Origin: Alternaria dauci
Lineage: Eukaryota > Ascomycota > Dothideomycetes > Pleosporales > Pleosporaceae
Direction: 5' to 3'
DNA: 64,000 nucleotides
NCBI RefSeq assembly: GCF_042100115.1
Contig: NC_091275.1
Span: forward strand, 1,612,001-1,676,000
The position numbers and the translations under genes are program-made. Below the pieces are notes generated by a model that was not told the DNA's origin, ran no database searches, and saw nothing but the letters and a program-made list of their open reading frames with translations. Positions 11,264 to 23,816 of this stretch are shown piece by piece. The stretch's first letter is position 1; each line of letters opens with the position of its first letter.

Positions 11264-14200
11264 CTACGATGTCTTAGTCTGCTTCTTCGCCGTTCCAATG
11301 TGCGTGTTGTAAACCTTGGTCGCGAATTTGAGACTCGTAATTGTCTCTTGGAGATGTGCTTGTAGCGGGCTGACCATGACGAACATGAGCGTTTTCGAGT
11401 TGCCACCCAACGAGTATTGAAGGAGGTATGTGAGCTATGAAAATGTTAGTACAAGAGTCGTTGCAAATCAATATGGTGCAACATGCCTTTGAATTTCTGT
11501 ACGGCACATGAGTGCCTTCCTTTGCCGATCCAAGGGCGTTAATGACATCTCCCAGGCAGCTCAAACTCTTGTTGATGTTTTGTGTCTCCTTGAGGCGCGC
11601 ACCTTCAGCCTTGGAGTGTTCAAGTCGCTCTGATCCGGCAAGATCCACCAGGTTAAGCGTGCCTTCGCTCCTCTCACCAGTGATCTCATTGGTACCGACA
11701 AGCTTCAGAATGAAGACAGAGTGACTTCGACTGGAACGCATGTTGGCCTTGGTAGCGGCGACTGTCCTGTTCTTGTCGGCGGTTGCTAAGATCTCCTCTA
11801 CACGACCTGGACCGTCGAGTTTCACACTGACTGCACCCTCGAGATGCGTTTGCTTTTTCGCCGGATCGTGTCGTACCTCGACCTTTTTCCTGTCGAGATC
11901 CTCTGAGCGACCGAGCAGATCGTTGTACGTTTCGTTGTAAACCTCAAGGAAAGAGCCTTCCATCTCGTATTTCCAGCCCTTCTCCTGCAACCGCTGCGCT
12001 TCATCCCAAATCTGGGCTGTCGCACGGGGGATCATACCGTCAGCTGACGACATGGTATGTGTCTTTCCGGCTCCTGTTTGACCGTAACAGAAGATGCAGA
12101 CATTGTACCCATCAAGAGCACTCTGTACAAGCTGACTGATCTCCTCGAACACTTCGCTGTTCTGCGACGCTGGGCCAAACACCCGATCGAAGGAGTATGC
12201 GTAGGCGGATGTAATGTCCTTGCCAGTTGCGCTCTGCTTGCTTGGACCGAGCACTGCCACTTCCTTGCTGTCGGTATCGTTATCTGGAAACGAGATCTGC
12301 GCCGGATTGCGTTCGGTTTCATGGGCTGGTCGCACACGGCACATGACTCTGATGTTGCCCTTGAGTTCCTGCACCTGGTTGAAAAGCTTTCGGCGTAGTG
12401 TCTCTTCTTGGCGAAGTTTGTCTTGTGCTCTTTCAGCAGCTTCAATCGCATCTTGCATTCTCTTGTGAAGATCATTGAAGGCTTGCGACTGGGCCTGGCT
12501 GTCGGACTCGAGGAAGTCGATCTTCTCCTTCATCGCCTTGTTCGCCGCGTCCAGTGTGAGGTTGTTTGTTGTTGCTTCTGTTAATTGGTTTTGAAGGCCA
12601 TTCTTAAGCATCCTCTCCCGGTCGAGTTCGGACTTGACGTTTGTGAGTTCGCCCTGGACCAATTGGGCCTCGCGGTGTTTTGCATCTGCTTCCATCGCAG
12701 CCGCTTTGAGCTTTGAACCGTACTCCTCCTCGATCTTTTGTGCTTCTTGTAGGCGCCTGCTTCGCTCTGTTTCTGTGTCGGCGTCCAGCTTCTTCCGTAG
12801 GCCGGCAAGTTCTTCGTCGTGTTCTTTCAGCAGTTTGTCGATTCGTCCTTCGAGCTCGAGGCGTGTCTTCCTCTCGACCTCTTCTCGTTCTCTCTCCATT
12901 CGATCTGTTTCTTTCCGGTGTCGCGACTCGAGATCATCGACTTCGTTGCGTAGTCTCCGCCGTATGTCGTCGACTTCGAATGTGTGTTTCTGCTGCATCA
13001 TCTCGAGTTCCATCTTTACTGACTTGAGGCAGCTTCGTGTATCGTCGAGCTCCGACTCTAGGCCCTTGTTGACGATTTCCAGACGCGCGCGGATAGTTTC
13101 GAGTTCCGTGACTGTTGGGAATAGCATTAGCATAATGACATCTACGTGCCGAGGGAGAGAAGAGCATGGTTCTTGACCTACCGCGACTTTGAAGTTGCTG
13201 GATCGATTCCTTGTAGTCAGTAGCCTGTCGCACGTCTGTCTCCATCTTTTCCTTGAACATGCGGAAGTCTCGCTCCATAGCCTCCATGCGTTCATTGTAG
13301 AAATCTGGACAGCGATCGTTAGTGAAGCGATTCAGAAAGGGCTGTTGTGCTGATTTTCGCGGTGTAGTAGATGGAGGCCGGAGTGGCGACGGATCTACTT
13401 TCTGATGCCGAGCAGTTGTCGGCGTAGGCTGGGGAAGTTGAGATGAAGGTATCTTTGGCTTGAGAAAAGGGTTCGTCCCGAAGTCAGAAGTAGTACCATG
13501 TCCGATTTGACTGCCACGGACGTCTGCCTTGGCCGCGCCCAATGTGAGCGTGCCAACCGCTGCGCAGATGTCGTCGTAGTCTGTATCGGCAGGCTCTTCC
13601 ATGACCGGAGTGACGGAGCGGAAGTGGGAAGGAGAAGAGACTGCTCGTGGGCTTGAGACCGGAGCGATCCTCTGGTGGGATATATTGAGGGAGGTTATGC
13701 GCTTTCTCAAATGAAAAGGCAATCTGCCAGGCACGCTTGCACTGGCGGAGGGGTTTGGAGAGATAAGAAATGGTTGCACACCTTTGCGCTCTGCTTGCTC
13801 ACTGTCGTCATCATCGTCTCGATTCTGCAATGCTGTCGCAGGACGCGGCCCTTGCTGATAGGACTTGCTCCTAGCATGGCTTCCATGGCCATAGGCCGAC
13901 TTGGGTCTCACAGGCCCAGCAGCTTTGGGCGCTCCACCCATGCTGCCACTGAGAGTAGAGGCTGCAGGATGCCTCACTGTCGGTTTTGCGATGGTACGCG
14001 ACGTAGACGCTGCGAGGCCGCGCGGTACGATACTTTTGACCCCATTCGATGTCTTGGGCGGCGGGGCCTTTAGTCGAGAAATGGGCTCGCCAGCCTGCTC
14101 GGCGAGAGTTTTGCGCTGCTTGAACGCAGGCTCCGGTACTGGTGTAGTTAGCGACCTGTCCGGTGCTACTGGTATAGAGAGGGGCAATATACAGCCGGAG

Positions 14201-14423
14201 GGCTTGTGTTTCGCTGTAGGTATCGGCATTCCGCTTCGCGCGTTGGCACCGGCTTCGTGCAATTCGCCGAGGGCGCGAGTCGGTGACGAGGTGATGTTGG
14301 AAAAGGTCGAGGGTGGTTTAATGCCTGAGCGCTTCGTGGGACCCTACAACGGTCGTGAAACTCAGACTTGCGCCGGGCAAGGGATGGGGGCGTACGTACA
14401 GTGTTTTCGTTCGCCGCGTCCAT
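11264..14423 (-). CDS. klpA: Kinesin-14 C-terminal motor protein (KlpA/Kar3 type)
   Basis: Four exons, complement of 11264-11434, 11487-13111, 13182-14343 and 14400-14423, give 993 aa. The first exon encodes only MDAANENT and joins in phase to a block with [14 protein letters not shown]. Residues 1-390 are a Ser/Pro-rich tail, about 395-640 a long coiled coil, and about 645-985 the motor domain. The neck motif [14 protein letters not shown] lies directly before the motor core, as in minus-end-directed kinesin-14. The P-loop is [10 protein letters not shown], switch I is NMRSSRSH, and switch II is LVDLAGSE. The family cross-links spindle microtubules. The last intron (11435-11486) must use a GC donor so that NSK joins LTYLLQ; the ordinary frame would run into unrelated sequence. 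Confidence 0.95.
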
Positions 14424-14864
14424 AATCGAACTGCGTATACCTACGTCTAGCGAGGGAAGGATATCAGTAAAGCATACCCCGGCGCGGCCAAAAGCACAAG
14501 CGTGTTGTCGTTGTCGTTGACGTTGCTGTTGCGGACGTCGGATATCGATTGTTTGGGCCTGCGCTCGGACGGTAAACAGAGGAAACCGCCATCCCTGTAC
14601 GGTAGCCACATGCTAACTTTGGTTAGCTAGCATAGCGCGAGCAGCGCCGTACCATCTCGACTCCACGGAACAGTTTCTGGGTCTGCGCATGCAATGGCTT
14701 GATAGTCCCGCACTCCGTGGTCAAGTGCTTCTGCATTCATACCGCATACTAGCAATAAGTAATTTGGTGCTATCAATCAGCCATGAAATTTTCCACTCGG
14801 TCATCTTCTTAGCTCAACACTCATCCTCCCTGTCCCTTCTGTACTTGATCCCCTCCACTCCCAT
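14424..14864. other. Upstream region of the kinesin gene
   Basis: This 441-nt interval is the 5' flank of the kinesin gene and the 3' flank of the acyltransferase gene. No gene was recognised. Confidence 0.5.
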
Positions 14865-16215
14865 CTATCGTTTCCTCTTGCCCCAAACCTTCAAAAACTC
14901 AACCTTATCCTCAACACCCAACCCCACCCTCTTAACCCTGCCCAATCTCGCCAAGTCCTCTGCAACCCTTTCAAGGACCTTCTGTTCATCCTCACTGACG
15001 AAACCATCATCGCCATTCACAGCGCCACCGACATCAACATCCATACCATCACCGGCCTCACCATGCTTGCCATTGAATCCATTCCTAAAGTCCGGTTGAT
15101 CAAAGATATTGCTGTCGTAGCCTAAAGCCTTGATCGGCGTTTGTTTCGAACTCGATGTAGGACGGGAGGGCTGGTCCTGGTTGCTGCTGTTATATACGCG
15201 CGAAGCGATGCGGACGCGCATTTGATGTGACGGCTTGCTGAGTAGGCCCCAGAACCACGATGCATATCCACCAGGAACGGGCGTTGTGACGTCTTGAGGT
15301 GTGTACCTAAGATTGACAGGATAAATCTTTGTCTTGCCGTCTGCACTCAACAGACTGGGGCATAGCGGGAGGATGCCTCTGCCGTTTGTTGTTGTAGTTT
15401 CGGGAAACACACAGATTATTCTGCTCGGGTTCTCGTTCGTGAGCTGTTTGAGTGAGACGAGTTTGGAGGAGTCGGGTGGGGAAACGACGGGCGGGGAGAA
15501 TGCGTGCAGGATGGCGCCCAGCAGCGTTATGCGTTCGACTTTCCGGTGATTGGGGAATGAGCGTGTGAAGATAGGTTGGAAGATACCGGCGAGGTACAGC
15601 GGATCGAGAGGTGATGTGAACGAGGACGCGACGATCGTGCCGGGTTTGGGGAGGTTGTCTTTTGCAGAGTGTAGTTGTCTATTTGCTATGTTAGCAGCGA
15701 CTCAGCTTATTCAGCCTCCCAGCGTAGCTACTCTCTGACTTTTCCCACGCTTCGACTGCAATGGATGTTTCGACTTACCCTCTCCTGACACCGTCAACCT
15801 GTAAATCCACCCACCACACGCCGGGGATGCCTAGCATCAGCCATAGCACCACATGCTTCAACCTCTTCCCAATAGGAAGCCATTCTAATATCACAAAGTA
15901 TAGCAGTGAGAAAGCCACGACGAAGGGTGCGCGTGCGCAGAAGAGGAAGAGGTAAATTGGCGCCCAGATGATGCCGACTGGTGGGGGAGGAACGGGAAGG
16001 AACGGTGCTATCGACGTGCCTGTGGGCCGAATGTTAGCTAAACATTTACTTTTTCCGGATATACCAAACGTCAGCACACCGAAGGGGTCGCCGGAGGGTA
16101 GGGAATGGGAAAGACGTGGTGGGAAGGCGACTTAAGAGTACATTGAACTCTCCAGCGCTCGCAGAGGGACACGATCAAACGCACCTTTGTCGCGGAACTG
16201 ACTGTATCTCTCCAT
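14865..16215 (-). CDS. Loa1/Vps66-like lysophospholipid acyltransferase
   Basis: Three exons, complement of 14865-15678, 15779-16019 and 16185-16215, give 361 aa. The first exon encodes MERYSQFRDK and joins GTSIAPFLPV, a conserved start for this family. Two membrane segments lie at about residues 25-55 and 65-85, followed by a PlsC-type acyltransferase domain (about 95-260) with SSFTSPLDPLYLAGIF, VFPETTTTNGRGILP and PVNLRYTPQDVTTP. Yeast Loa1 (YPR139C, Vps66) acylates lysophosphatidic acid at lipid droplets and ER. Where classic acyltransferases show HxxxxD, this protein reads FTSPLD, so the catalytic His is not visible; the Asp is. The C-terminal ~80 residues are acidic and then basic. The reaction is inferred from the family. 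Confidence 0.85.
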
Positions 16216-17330
16216 GGCGAGTGGTGTCTGGTAAGGAAAGAGTCAGGTGTAGGCGTGGTGTCACCGAGCCATCTAAGACGAAGCCAACTTGCAGCAATCG
16301 CGAGCGGAATGAGCCTTTAGCGAGAATCAAGGGCCGTCACAGCGAGGCTACGTAGACGAAGCAAAGATACAGGGCGCAGCGCTGCCGGTAAAGGCTGGAC
16401 AAGCTTCTTACGTTGGACCCTTGTAGCGTGGCGAAGACGTAATGCGAAGTGTATCTGGGAAGCTTTGGGCGGGATGGAAGGTGAGTGGTCGTGCGAGTCA
16501 TGTAATTTCGACATGTGAATGCCAAGACAGGCGTTCTGTTGGTCAGTCAACGTCATATGCGCATGTGACACCGCTGACGGAAAAGACGTTGGACGGTACC
16601 GTGTGCATCTAGAGCTTCTGGAGGGATTCTAGATTGTCGTCTGACTATCGAGGAGTGGTATTGACTATCTTGGTTGCCAATTGGCTAGCACTCCTGCCAG
16701 ACCGTCAAGACAGACCCGTAGACATACATGAGCGAAGAAGGAACCGAGCCAAACGACGAGCAGCACTAATACACGCTCCAGTCGTGGGTATGAACAGACC
16801 ATGCATGTTCCAGCCAGCAATGCAGAACCAACAAAAAAGAACACAAATACAAAGGAAATGGTATTGATGGTAAGTGCAACGCGACCCCAAAGAGTCTGAC
16901 GCGTCGCATATGTAGAAAGGGGGTATGTGCCAATATTACTGCTTATTTTCGTGGCTTCTCCAGCCAAATCGACGCCGTTCTGCGCCAGTGTGTCCTCCAG
17001 TTTTGTTGCGTAAAAGAGGAATGTGACTCGTTGCAGCTCGGGCGCTGGCGGGGGTTGGGTATCGAAGCACATTGCGCCGAAGCCATGCTCGCGGCAGTGG
17101 AAATCAAACACGCAGAGTCTGAAGCTGCAAGATGATCCTCGACCACTAATCTCACACCTGCCCCCCTCAGACCGCCTCTTGATGCAGATTACAACTGATT
17201 ACAAAGTACAGGTTTCGAAGCTGCAAGAGCAGCGCTCCTACGGCTTCGACTCGAAGAAAAGTGATTATGTCGGCGCGGTGAAAAGGCATGCGCAAGGGTG
17301 TTCTCTCATCACTGTCGTCTCAATTCATGC
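16216..17330. other. Intergenic region with a possible membrane-protein remnant
   Basis: No intact gene was recognised. The only notable coding-like stretch is the minus-strand frame at 16665-17111, listed separately. Confidence 0.45.
16665..17111 (-). pseudogene. Possible partial or decayed membrane-protein exon
   Basis: An open frame of about 148 codons without an ATG at its upstream end. It reads GFGAMCFDTQPPPAPELQR, then LEDTLAQNGVDLAGEA, then two hydrophobic segments (LTINTISFVFVFFFVG; VLVLLVVWLGSFFAHV). The pattern is vaguely like the C-terminal half of SUR7/PalI-type four-helix cortical proteins, but I could not find a convincing upstream exon with a start and first helix; that space is the 3' flank of the phosphatase gene. 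It may be a real gene with an unseen short exon, a remnant, or chance. Confidence 0.25.
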
Positions 17331-19249
17331 TTACAAAGCAACATCAAGCACCAGACTGACATCGCTGACCTGCTGGCCAGCCAGATCCTCAAGCACGGGT
17401 ATCAGGTCGAGGAGCTCGTTGTCGTGTGCGTCAGAGAACCAGCTGCTGATGGGAACGGCGTGTTGCGGGTGGAAGATGTACGACGTGGGCGAGTTGTCGA
17501 TGATGATGGTGTCCTTGAGGTCGCGACCGATCTGTGAAAGGTCCTGCCATGTGTCAGAGATTGGGAAGCAGGATGATGTAAGTGAACATACCTTGACGTA
17601 GTTGCCCTGATGATTATAGCAACTTTCGCGGAACAGTCGGTGGTGAACGACACCGTGGATGTCAAGCTGGTCGAGAAGTGGGTCACCGTACTGTAATTGT
17701 TAGCATGCATCACATATTGACAAGCTCAAGCCAAACTTACCTTTGACACGGAGGCAGTAAACACAACAACCTCATAGAGTTCGCCCACTCTCTTCATGAA
17801 CTGATCGACGCCAGGTCGCTTGATGACATAGACGTTGTGGTATTGTCCTTCAATCTCAACAGGAATGGTGAAGTCGGCTTGGTGCAGAATCTAGTAGCGC
17901 ATTAGTATATTGAAGTAGACGCTGTGTCTATGCCACACATACCTTAAAGCTGCTGTGGACTAAAGTCTCATCCAGGTCGAGAACCAAGCACTTTTTCCCT
18001 TGGAACCTGGGTGCAATGGGTCCCAAAAGGTACTTTTGTGGCTCGGCCGCCTCAGCTACATCCGCAGTCTGGTGTTGCACAGCAACCTGTCTCTCGGCGA
18101 GCGGCGGCGGCGGGGGTAGATCAACCTTGGGGTGCTCAGCCTCAGCCTCTGCATCCATGTCCTCTCCCTCCTGATGAACATCATTGGTCGATAGCGGCAC
18201 ATCCTTCATCTCAATGTCGTTGTCGATCTGCTTCTGCTCCTCGGTCTGGTCCTGTATTATGCGCTCCTGCTCTGCTGATGGCCGAGGAAGTACCGGAGTA
18301 GCGATGGGCGTAGGGTTTGTAATGCTTATCTGGGGATGGCCGGTTTGGAGAGTGCCGGGCTGGGGCGGGGACACTGCTTCCGTTTGCTGCTTCTGGGACG
18401 GGCTTCTTGTGATGACCGGAGGCTGCGCTTCCACTGCTGGCTGTTCGGTCGTGCCGTCGCCGTGGTTGGGCTTCTCAGCGAGACCTGCTCCTGATGTCTC
18501 GGCTCCAGTCTTCTCATCAAGCGGGTCTTTTGAGTCAGTGTTGCTGGACTCGGCAACAGTAGGCTCCTGCTTCTTGATAGGAGTTGATTGAGATGTGCGT
18601 CCGGCGGGCACCTTCTGGGCTTGCTTGACATTCTCCAGAGGCGTCGAGTCGTCTCGGGATTCCTTGGGTGCAAAGCACGGCAGGCAAGACAGTAGACCAC
18701 CAGACTTCTTCGTCTTACTCCGTGTCGATGCGGGACGGTTCGCTGTGGCAGGGACGGGGGGCGGTTGTTGGTTCTTTTCCGAGGGTGCAGCACGCGGGTG
18801 AGAGCGTTTGCTGCTCGCCGTGCTGCCAGCTCGTCGTTTGCCCATGAAGCTTCGCTTCGAGTGCTTGGAGCCTCGTCCAATACTCTCGGCGTCTGCCGCA
18901 GTTGCGCCGCTGAGGCCGGTGTTGGGGGTCTCGTTGGATTGCGACCCGGACTGGGGAACGTTCAAGAGGGTGTGCTTTTGGTTCGAGTCGGCTTCAGCAG
19001 TGGCAGACGACGGGCCCTGTGACGAGGATTGGCCTGGAGCGAAGGAGTTGGTGGCAATGGCGTTTTGCATGGCGGCTGCATTGTGTTAGTAATCAAGTCT
19101 TGGAGTGTGGTGGTGGTGGTGGTAGTGGGTGATGAGTGATGGTGGTCCCAAAACATACCGATGCCGTTGGCTTGCTCCGACGACCCTACTGCTCGGTCGG
19201 TCGACGGGCGGGTTGCGTCAGCAGAGTGCTGCGTCGGCTCGGTGCTCAT
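17331..19249 (-). CDS. NIF-domain (CTD-like) phosphatase, Psr1/Psr2-like
   Basis: Five exons, complement of 17331-17543, 17592-17690, 17741-17890, 17943-19075 and 19159-19249, give 561 aa. Residues 1 to about 385 are Ser/Pro/Gln-rich and low in complexity, with a Cys pair in [12 protein letters not shown] that could be lipid-modified. The catalytic FCP1/SCP1 domain starts at [15 protein letters not shown] (the DxDxT nucleophile motif). It continues with [39 protein letters not shown], and [19 protein letters not shown]. Yeast Psr1/Psr2 are plasma-membrane Ser/Thr phosphatases needed for the sodium stress response. All exon joins keep the domain continuous. The start ATG lies in a 91-nt first exon. 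Confidence 0.92.
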
Positions 19250-22200
19250 GGCTGCGCGTCGAGTATGTCAGACGCAACAAACGCGCAGGTGACTTGACGT
19301 GTAGTGATAGGCTTGGGGGGCGGGCCAGAGGGCTCCTTGGGTCGTCGCGTGGTGGAACTCGCTCGTGGGTGGGAGCGGTGGATGGCGGGCTGGCTGGCAA
19401 TGGCGTGACCCGGTCGCGATTGCTTGGGCTGATGCGCGAGATGGAAGGAGCGATCGCCTGGTCTCGCAGCTGGGGCAGTCGCTATCGTCGAGGGAGTCCG
19501 AGGGAGAGAGCGAGGGCGACGGGGAGCGAAGCTTGGATACGCTGCTTGGGATGAGGCTGGTTCGCTAAGGTGGACGGAAATGAGACGCCGTCTTTCACCG
19601 TCATCAGCGCCAAAGCTCCACAACAACCGCCAGTTCACTTGACCAGCGCGGCTTGCCTCGTACGTTTATTGACGCGACGGCGACGGCGATGTAGCCTTTG
19701 TATTCTCTGGCAGAGGCAATGCGCTCACAACGATGGCATTCGGAGCGCTGCTGTATCGGGGCTGTGCAAAGAGCTGCCACTCTCGACAGCGACAGGGGCC
19801 TCTTTATGGGGACCCCCCCCCCTCCCCAATAACCATGCCATTTCGCCCCTAGCCCATGTACAGTCGCCCTAGCCAGAGTGCATGGCCTGGCCCATATACA
19901 ATACCCTCACTCCACGCTGCACATCTCCAAGGGAGGAACTATTCATCATCCAGTGGCCCAATCACAGCCTCCATCGCATCGCGGAGCAGGCGCGTCACAC
20001 AGGGAAATGACAGCCAAGCATATTGAGCAAAGGCACATTAGCCATGGCATGGCCCGCCGCAGAGTGACTTGCAACTCCCTCTGCCTCTACATAGACTCTA
20101 GACAAGCACGCTTCGAGCCCTGCATAACCTCCGTCTTCGCCAAACTTCGAGAGGCGACCGACTCCCAGGCCATGCGACCGTTCGTGCGGCCACAGGCGTG
20201 CAGTTGACTCACGGCTAGGAACTTAGGCGCCATGGTACGGGGACGCGACGTCGCCCTGGCCTATCACAACCCACGTCAGCCGTCAGAGCCAATGCGCTTC
20301 TGCCGCCATATGCTGGTCCAATATTTGAGGGCGCCGGCATTATCCTTTCATCCATGCGCACGAGTTGCCGGCCAATTCTCAACACAATCGCCATGGTCCT
20401 CACTCGTCGCAGCATCAGCGCGCTCAAAGTCGCTGCCCTAGCTGTCACATGTCAGAGTCTGTCGTGTTCCACAGTGGCAAACGCTGTGCAGGGCGGCCCG
20501 TCGCACGTCTGCCGATCGTGCAGCTTCGTGCGATGGCAACCCTGTCCACAAAGTCACGAGCCGCCATCCTTGGTTTGCGCCTGCACGCTAAACCCTTTCC
20601 CCGCCGTGGTGGTGTAGTAATATACTTCGACCCAAGAGGCTCCCCGCAACGCCTGCCATTGCCCGAACGATTCCAAGAGATAAGATCTGCCCTCGCCATA
20701 TCCGGAGAATACGAGCCGACCGTCAACCGACCGTTGCGTGCTAATTCCGCCCGACAAGCCTCAAGTCGCACATGCGAGGTGGCCAAGACAGACGTTTTCG
20801 TTACTGTACGACCTTCTCGAACAGTGCTCAAGACGGCCGTGGTGTCTTCACATCCTAGCGGCGCAAGAGGTCGACGTACGCATCGCTTGATGAGTATACT
20901 TCCAAAGACCAGTCGAATGCCCTTGGCTAAGAGGCGGTTGGTGGTGACGTCTTACAAGTCTCTGCGCAATGCTTCCATGTCTTCCTTTCCAAATCGTTCC
21001 GGGATACAGGAAACTTCTTCCTAATCGTTCTGGCTGGACAAACTCTGTTCTGGCCGAGCCGCGTCGTCCAGGGTGATGGTTGGCTGTGTCGCGTTGCGTT
21101 CTCTTTGTAGTACAGAGCCTCTGGTCCGATTCGCCTATTGATCAGCAATGGTGCTGGATCCCCAGGACATGTATGCGAATTCCGCACTGTGCATGCACTG
21201 CTATGCGGCTCCTGGCGAGCCCGATATAGGTGAGAATCTCCGATGATTCTCACGTCTGGAAACTGTTTCGCATACTTTCTGAAGCTTCACATAGCGGGCG
21301 CATCGACTGCATATAGCTTCTGCAGCCCACCGACCCAGCCTGCTTGCTAACGAAAGGAGGCTTAGGGGCGGGAACTACTGGCACTACGGCTTTGCCGCAC
21401 CAATCACGACTATTTTGTTTTCTGTTTTAGCTATTTGGGAAGACGATTGTCTCCATATCACTCCCTGAAAGAGCTTTGGATTTGGGCTAGCAGGCGGGCT
21501 TTTGGTGATCTGTGCTAAGACACCACCTCATTGGTGTCTCCGGACAAGAGTGGAGAAAGGTGCGTGTCTCTGAGTGGCGCGCTCTGTTGATCTCCTTTTG
21601 CTTGTTCTGCGCCAAAACCGTAGCCTTAGCAGCAACTCTGATACAAGATCTGGCATAAGAAATCGATCGCCTTGGCCAAGGCAATGCGGCAATGAATGCG
21701 GTACCTCCTATGGTAGGCTTTGGATGGGAAAATTATGGGTTTGCTGAGCCTAACAGTATTCCAATAATGTCGCAGCGTTCACGGCTGGGAACAACAATGC
21801 CGGCACGTCAGCGGAGGAGTACATTCCAGAGGCTCATACTGGGAGTATGGCTTCATAATCGTGTCTGGTCGCTGCGACGTTGGCGCTAAAAAAAAACGCG
21901 GAGCATTCGTCAGAGCTCGACGCCAGACATGTGCTGCGCAGCATCTTAGTCTACGGGCCTTCTCGAGCATAAAAGCAAACACCAGCAATGCTTTGAAGTA
22001 GGTACTCGCCCGCCAGCCACACCGAAACAACGGTTTTGTTTATGTCGACCAAAGTCATCAACGATTTCTACTGTGAATACTCTCACCCGTAGAACGCAGG
22101 TGGCACACACATACGAGTGTAGTCCAAAAACTGGCTCCCGGCGATGAGACTAGATCATATGCCTGTTTTGATGTATATGTCGGGAAAAAGCAGTGCACGC

Positions 22201-22328
22201 ATGACGGGAGCGAAGGAGTTTAAGATACTTGCGAGAGCCATGCATTATGGCGATGGTTGAGGTGTGAGCTGAGCTGCCCAACTTCCACTCCTTCTCGTGA
22301 TTGATTCACGTCGCCATTTGCTACGACT
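19250..22328. other. Gene-poor 3.1-kb intergenic region
   Basis: Several medium frames exist (for example 20365-21024 plus, 20445-20831 minus), but they overlap each other on opposite strands, have unusual Arg/Ser-rich composition and no recognisable domain. A C-run at about 19810-19824 is present. It contains the promoters of the phosphatase (left) and of the SAT4 gene (right). I see no RNA gene or transposon. Confidence 0.5.
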
Positions 22329-23816
22329 ATGGCGCTGGCTACTAATTTGCAGCCGCTGGCTTATGCCGTGGCCTACGTTACCTTCTTTTTGGGCACCACT
22401 TCAACCTTTTTGAGATTCTACTGTCGTTACATTGTACCGAGGATTTGGGGATGGGATGACTACTTTGCTGTGGTTGTCTTCATCTTCAGTCTCGCTCAGC
22501 AAGGTGTCTTGCATATGTTTTTGTACTGGGGATGCGGATTGTAAGGACTACAGCTACTTCGAACCAAGAAGTTACGGCTAACAGATATATGCAGACATAT
22601 GGACGTCCTTGATACCATCCAGCAACTTGAGATTTACAAAGTATGTGCATTCTCGGGACGAATCAGTAAGAGTAGCTGTACTGACGAGATGTATCAGTGG
22701 CTTTTTGTCGAGGAGATAATCTACTACTCCGTTCACTGGGTCATAAAATCCGCTTTTCTCTTCTTCTATCTCCGGCTATCGCCTGAGACCACCGCCTTCC
22801 GGTACGCCGTCTACGCTGGCGTGGGTTTGAACACTATTGTATGGGCTTGCAATATGTTAGTCATCCTCTTGTATTTGCCTCGCGCCCAAACAAGACTAAC
22901 GCAACATAACCAGGCTCCTTGCTTGCATTCAGTGCATGCCATTTGACGAGATTCTGCATCCAGGCACGCACGCAAATGCGTACTGTATGCACAAACTCAT
23001 CGTCCTCATCGGACCATGCTTGTTGGTAAGCACCCACTCTTCTCTCATTCTCATATACCCCAGTTAACCTTGAGTTCCCCTTAGAACATCACTCTAGATC
23101 TATACATTCTCATTCTCCCCATCTCCACGATATGGAACTGCCAATTGCCCCTTCGTCGCAAGGTCGCCGTTCTCAGCGTCATCGCATTCGGTAGCATATC
23201 CGTCATAATCGCAATCTTTCGCCTGATTCCCTTGCTCCAGCTTGGCGATCAGTCCGACGAGCCCATTGATACCTCCTGGATTCTAGGGAAAATGGTCATC
23301 ATCGCCTCGCTCGAGGTACAATTCGCCATCGTCGCCGTCAACCTCCCCTTGCTCAAGAAACTCTTTACAAGCCTCGCCGACGACGACAGCCTGGTTGAAG
23401 CGCCGCAAGACTGGAAGTGGAAAGCCCGCAGATTATCCTCAAACTGCAGCGACGATTCCGACGATGACGATTTTTACGTTTCTGGAGGGAACGGGCGCGG
23501 TCATTACTGGCGGAAGAGCAAAGCCATGTCCCACGACAGCTTCAGAGCAAGCATCGCTTCGAGTCTGGCGTCTGACGAGGCATCTCTCGAGGCTGGTGTG
23601 GCTGTCGCACTGCCAGTACTTTGGGTCAAGACCAATGTGCAAACGGTCAGAGTGGGCAGAGGCCATGTTAGCAGAGGACACGTGGTTAGAAGTCTGGTTA
23701 GATATAGTTTTGAGAGGGTTGAGGATTGTTTCCCTAGAGGCCACTTTCTGAGGACATATGGTAGGCCTGAGTCGAGGAGACCGATGAGCATTCTACCGAC
23801 TTGTATGGAAATATGA
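22329..23816 (+). CDS. SAT4/rhodopsin-domain fungal integral membrane protein
   Basis: Five exons, 22329-22540, 22595-22640, 22698-22855, 22914-23025 and 23085-23816, give 419 aa. Seven hydrophobic segments are visible, from YAVAYVTFFLGTTSTFLRF to KMVIIASLEVQFAIVAVNLP. The family signature RIWGWDDY follows the first helix, and YYSVHWVIKSAFLFFYLRL is the typical third helix. The extracellular loop has two Cys (CIQCMPFDEILHP). The C-terminal tail has an acidic stretch (DDSDDDDF) and several Ser/Arg-rich repeats. This is the PTH11-like/SAT4 class without a CFEM domain. Signalling function is inferred from the family only. Confidence 0.87.

Noticed and set aside
20365..21024. 219-codon plus-strand frame in the 19-22 kb gap
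   Set aside because: It overlaps minus-strand frames of similar length, is Arg/Ser/Pro-rich, and has no domain or splice partner. The composition is typical of chance frames in moderately GC-rich DNA.
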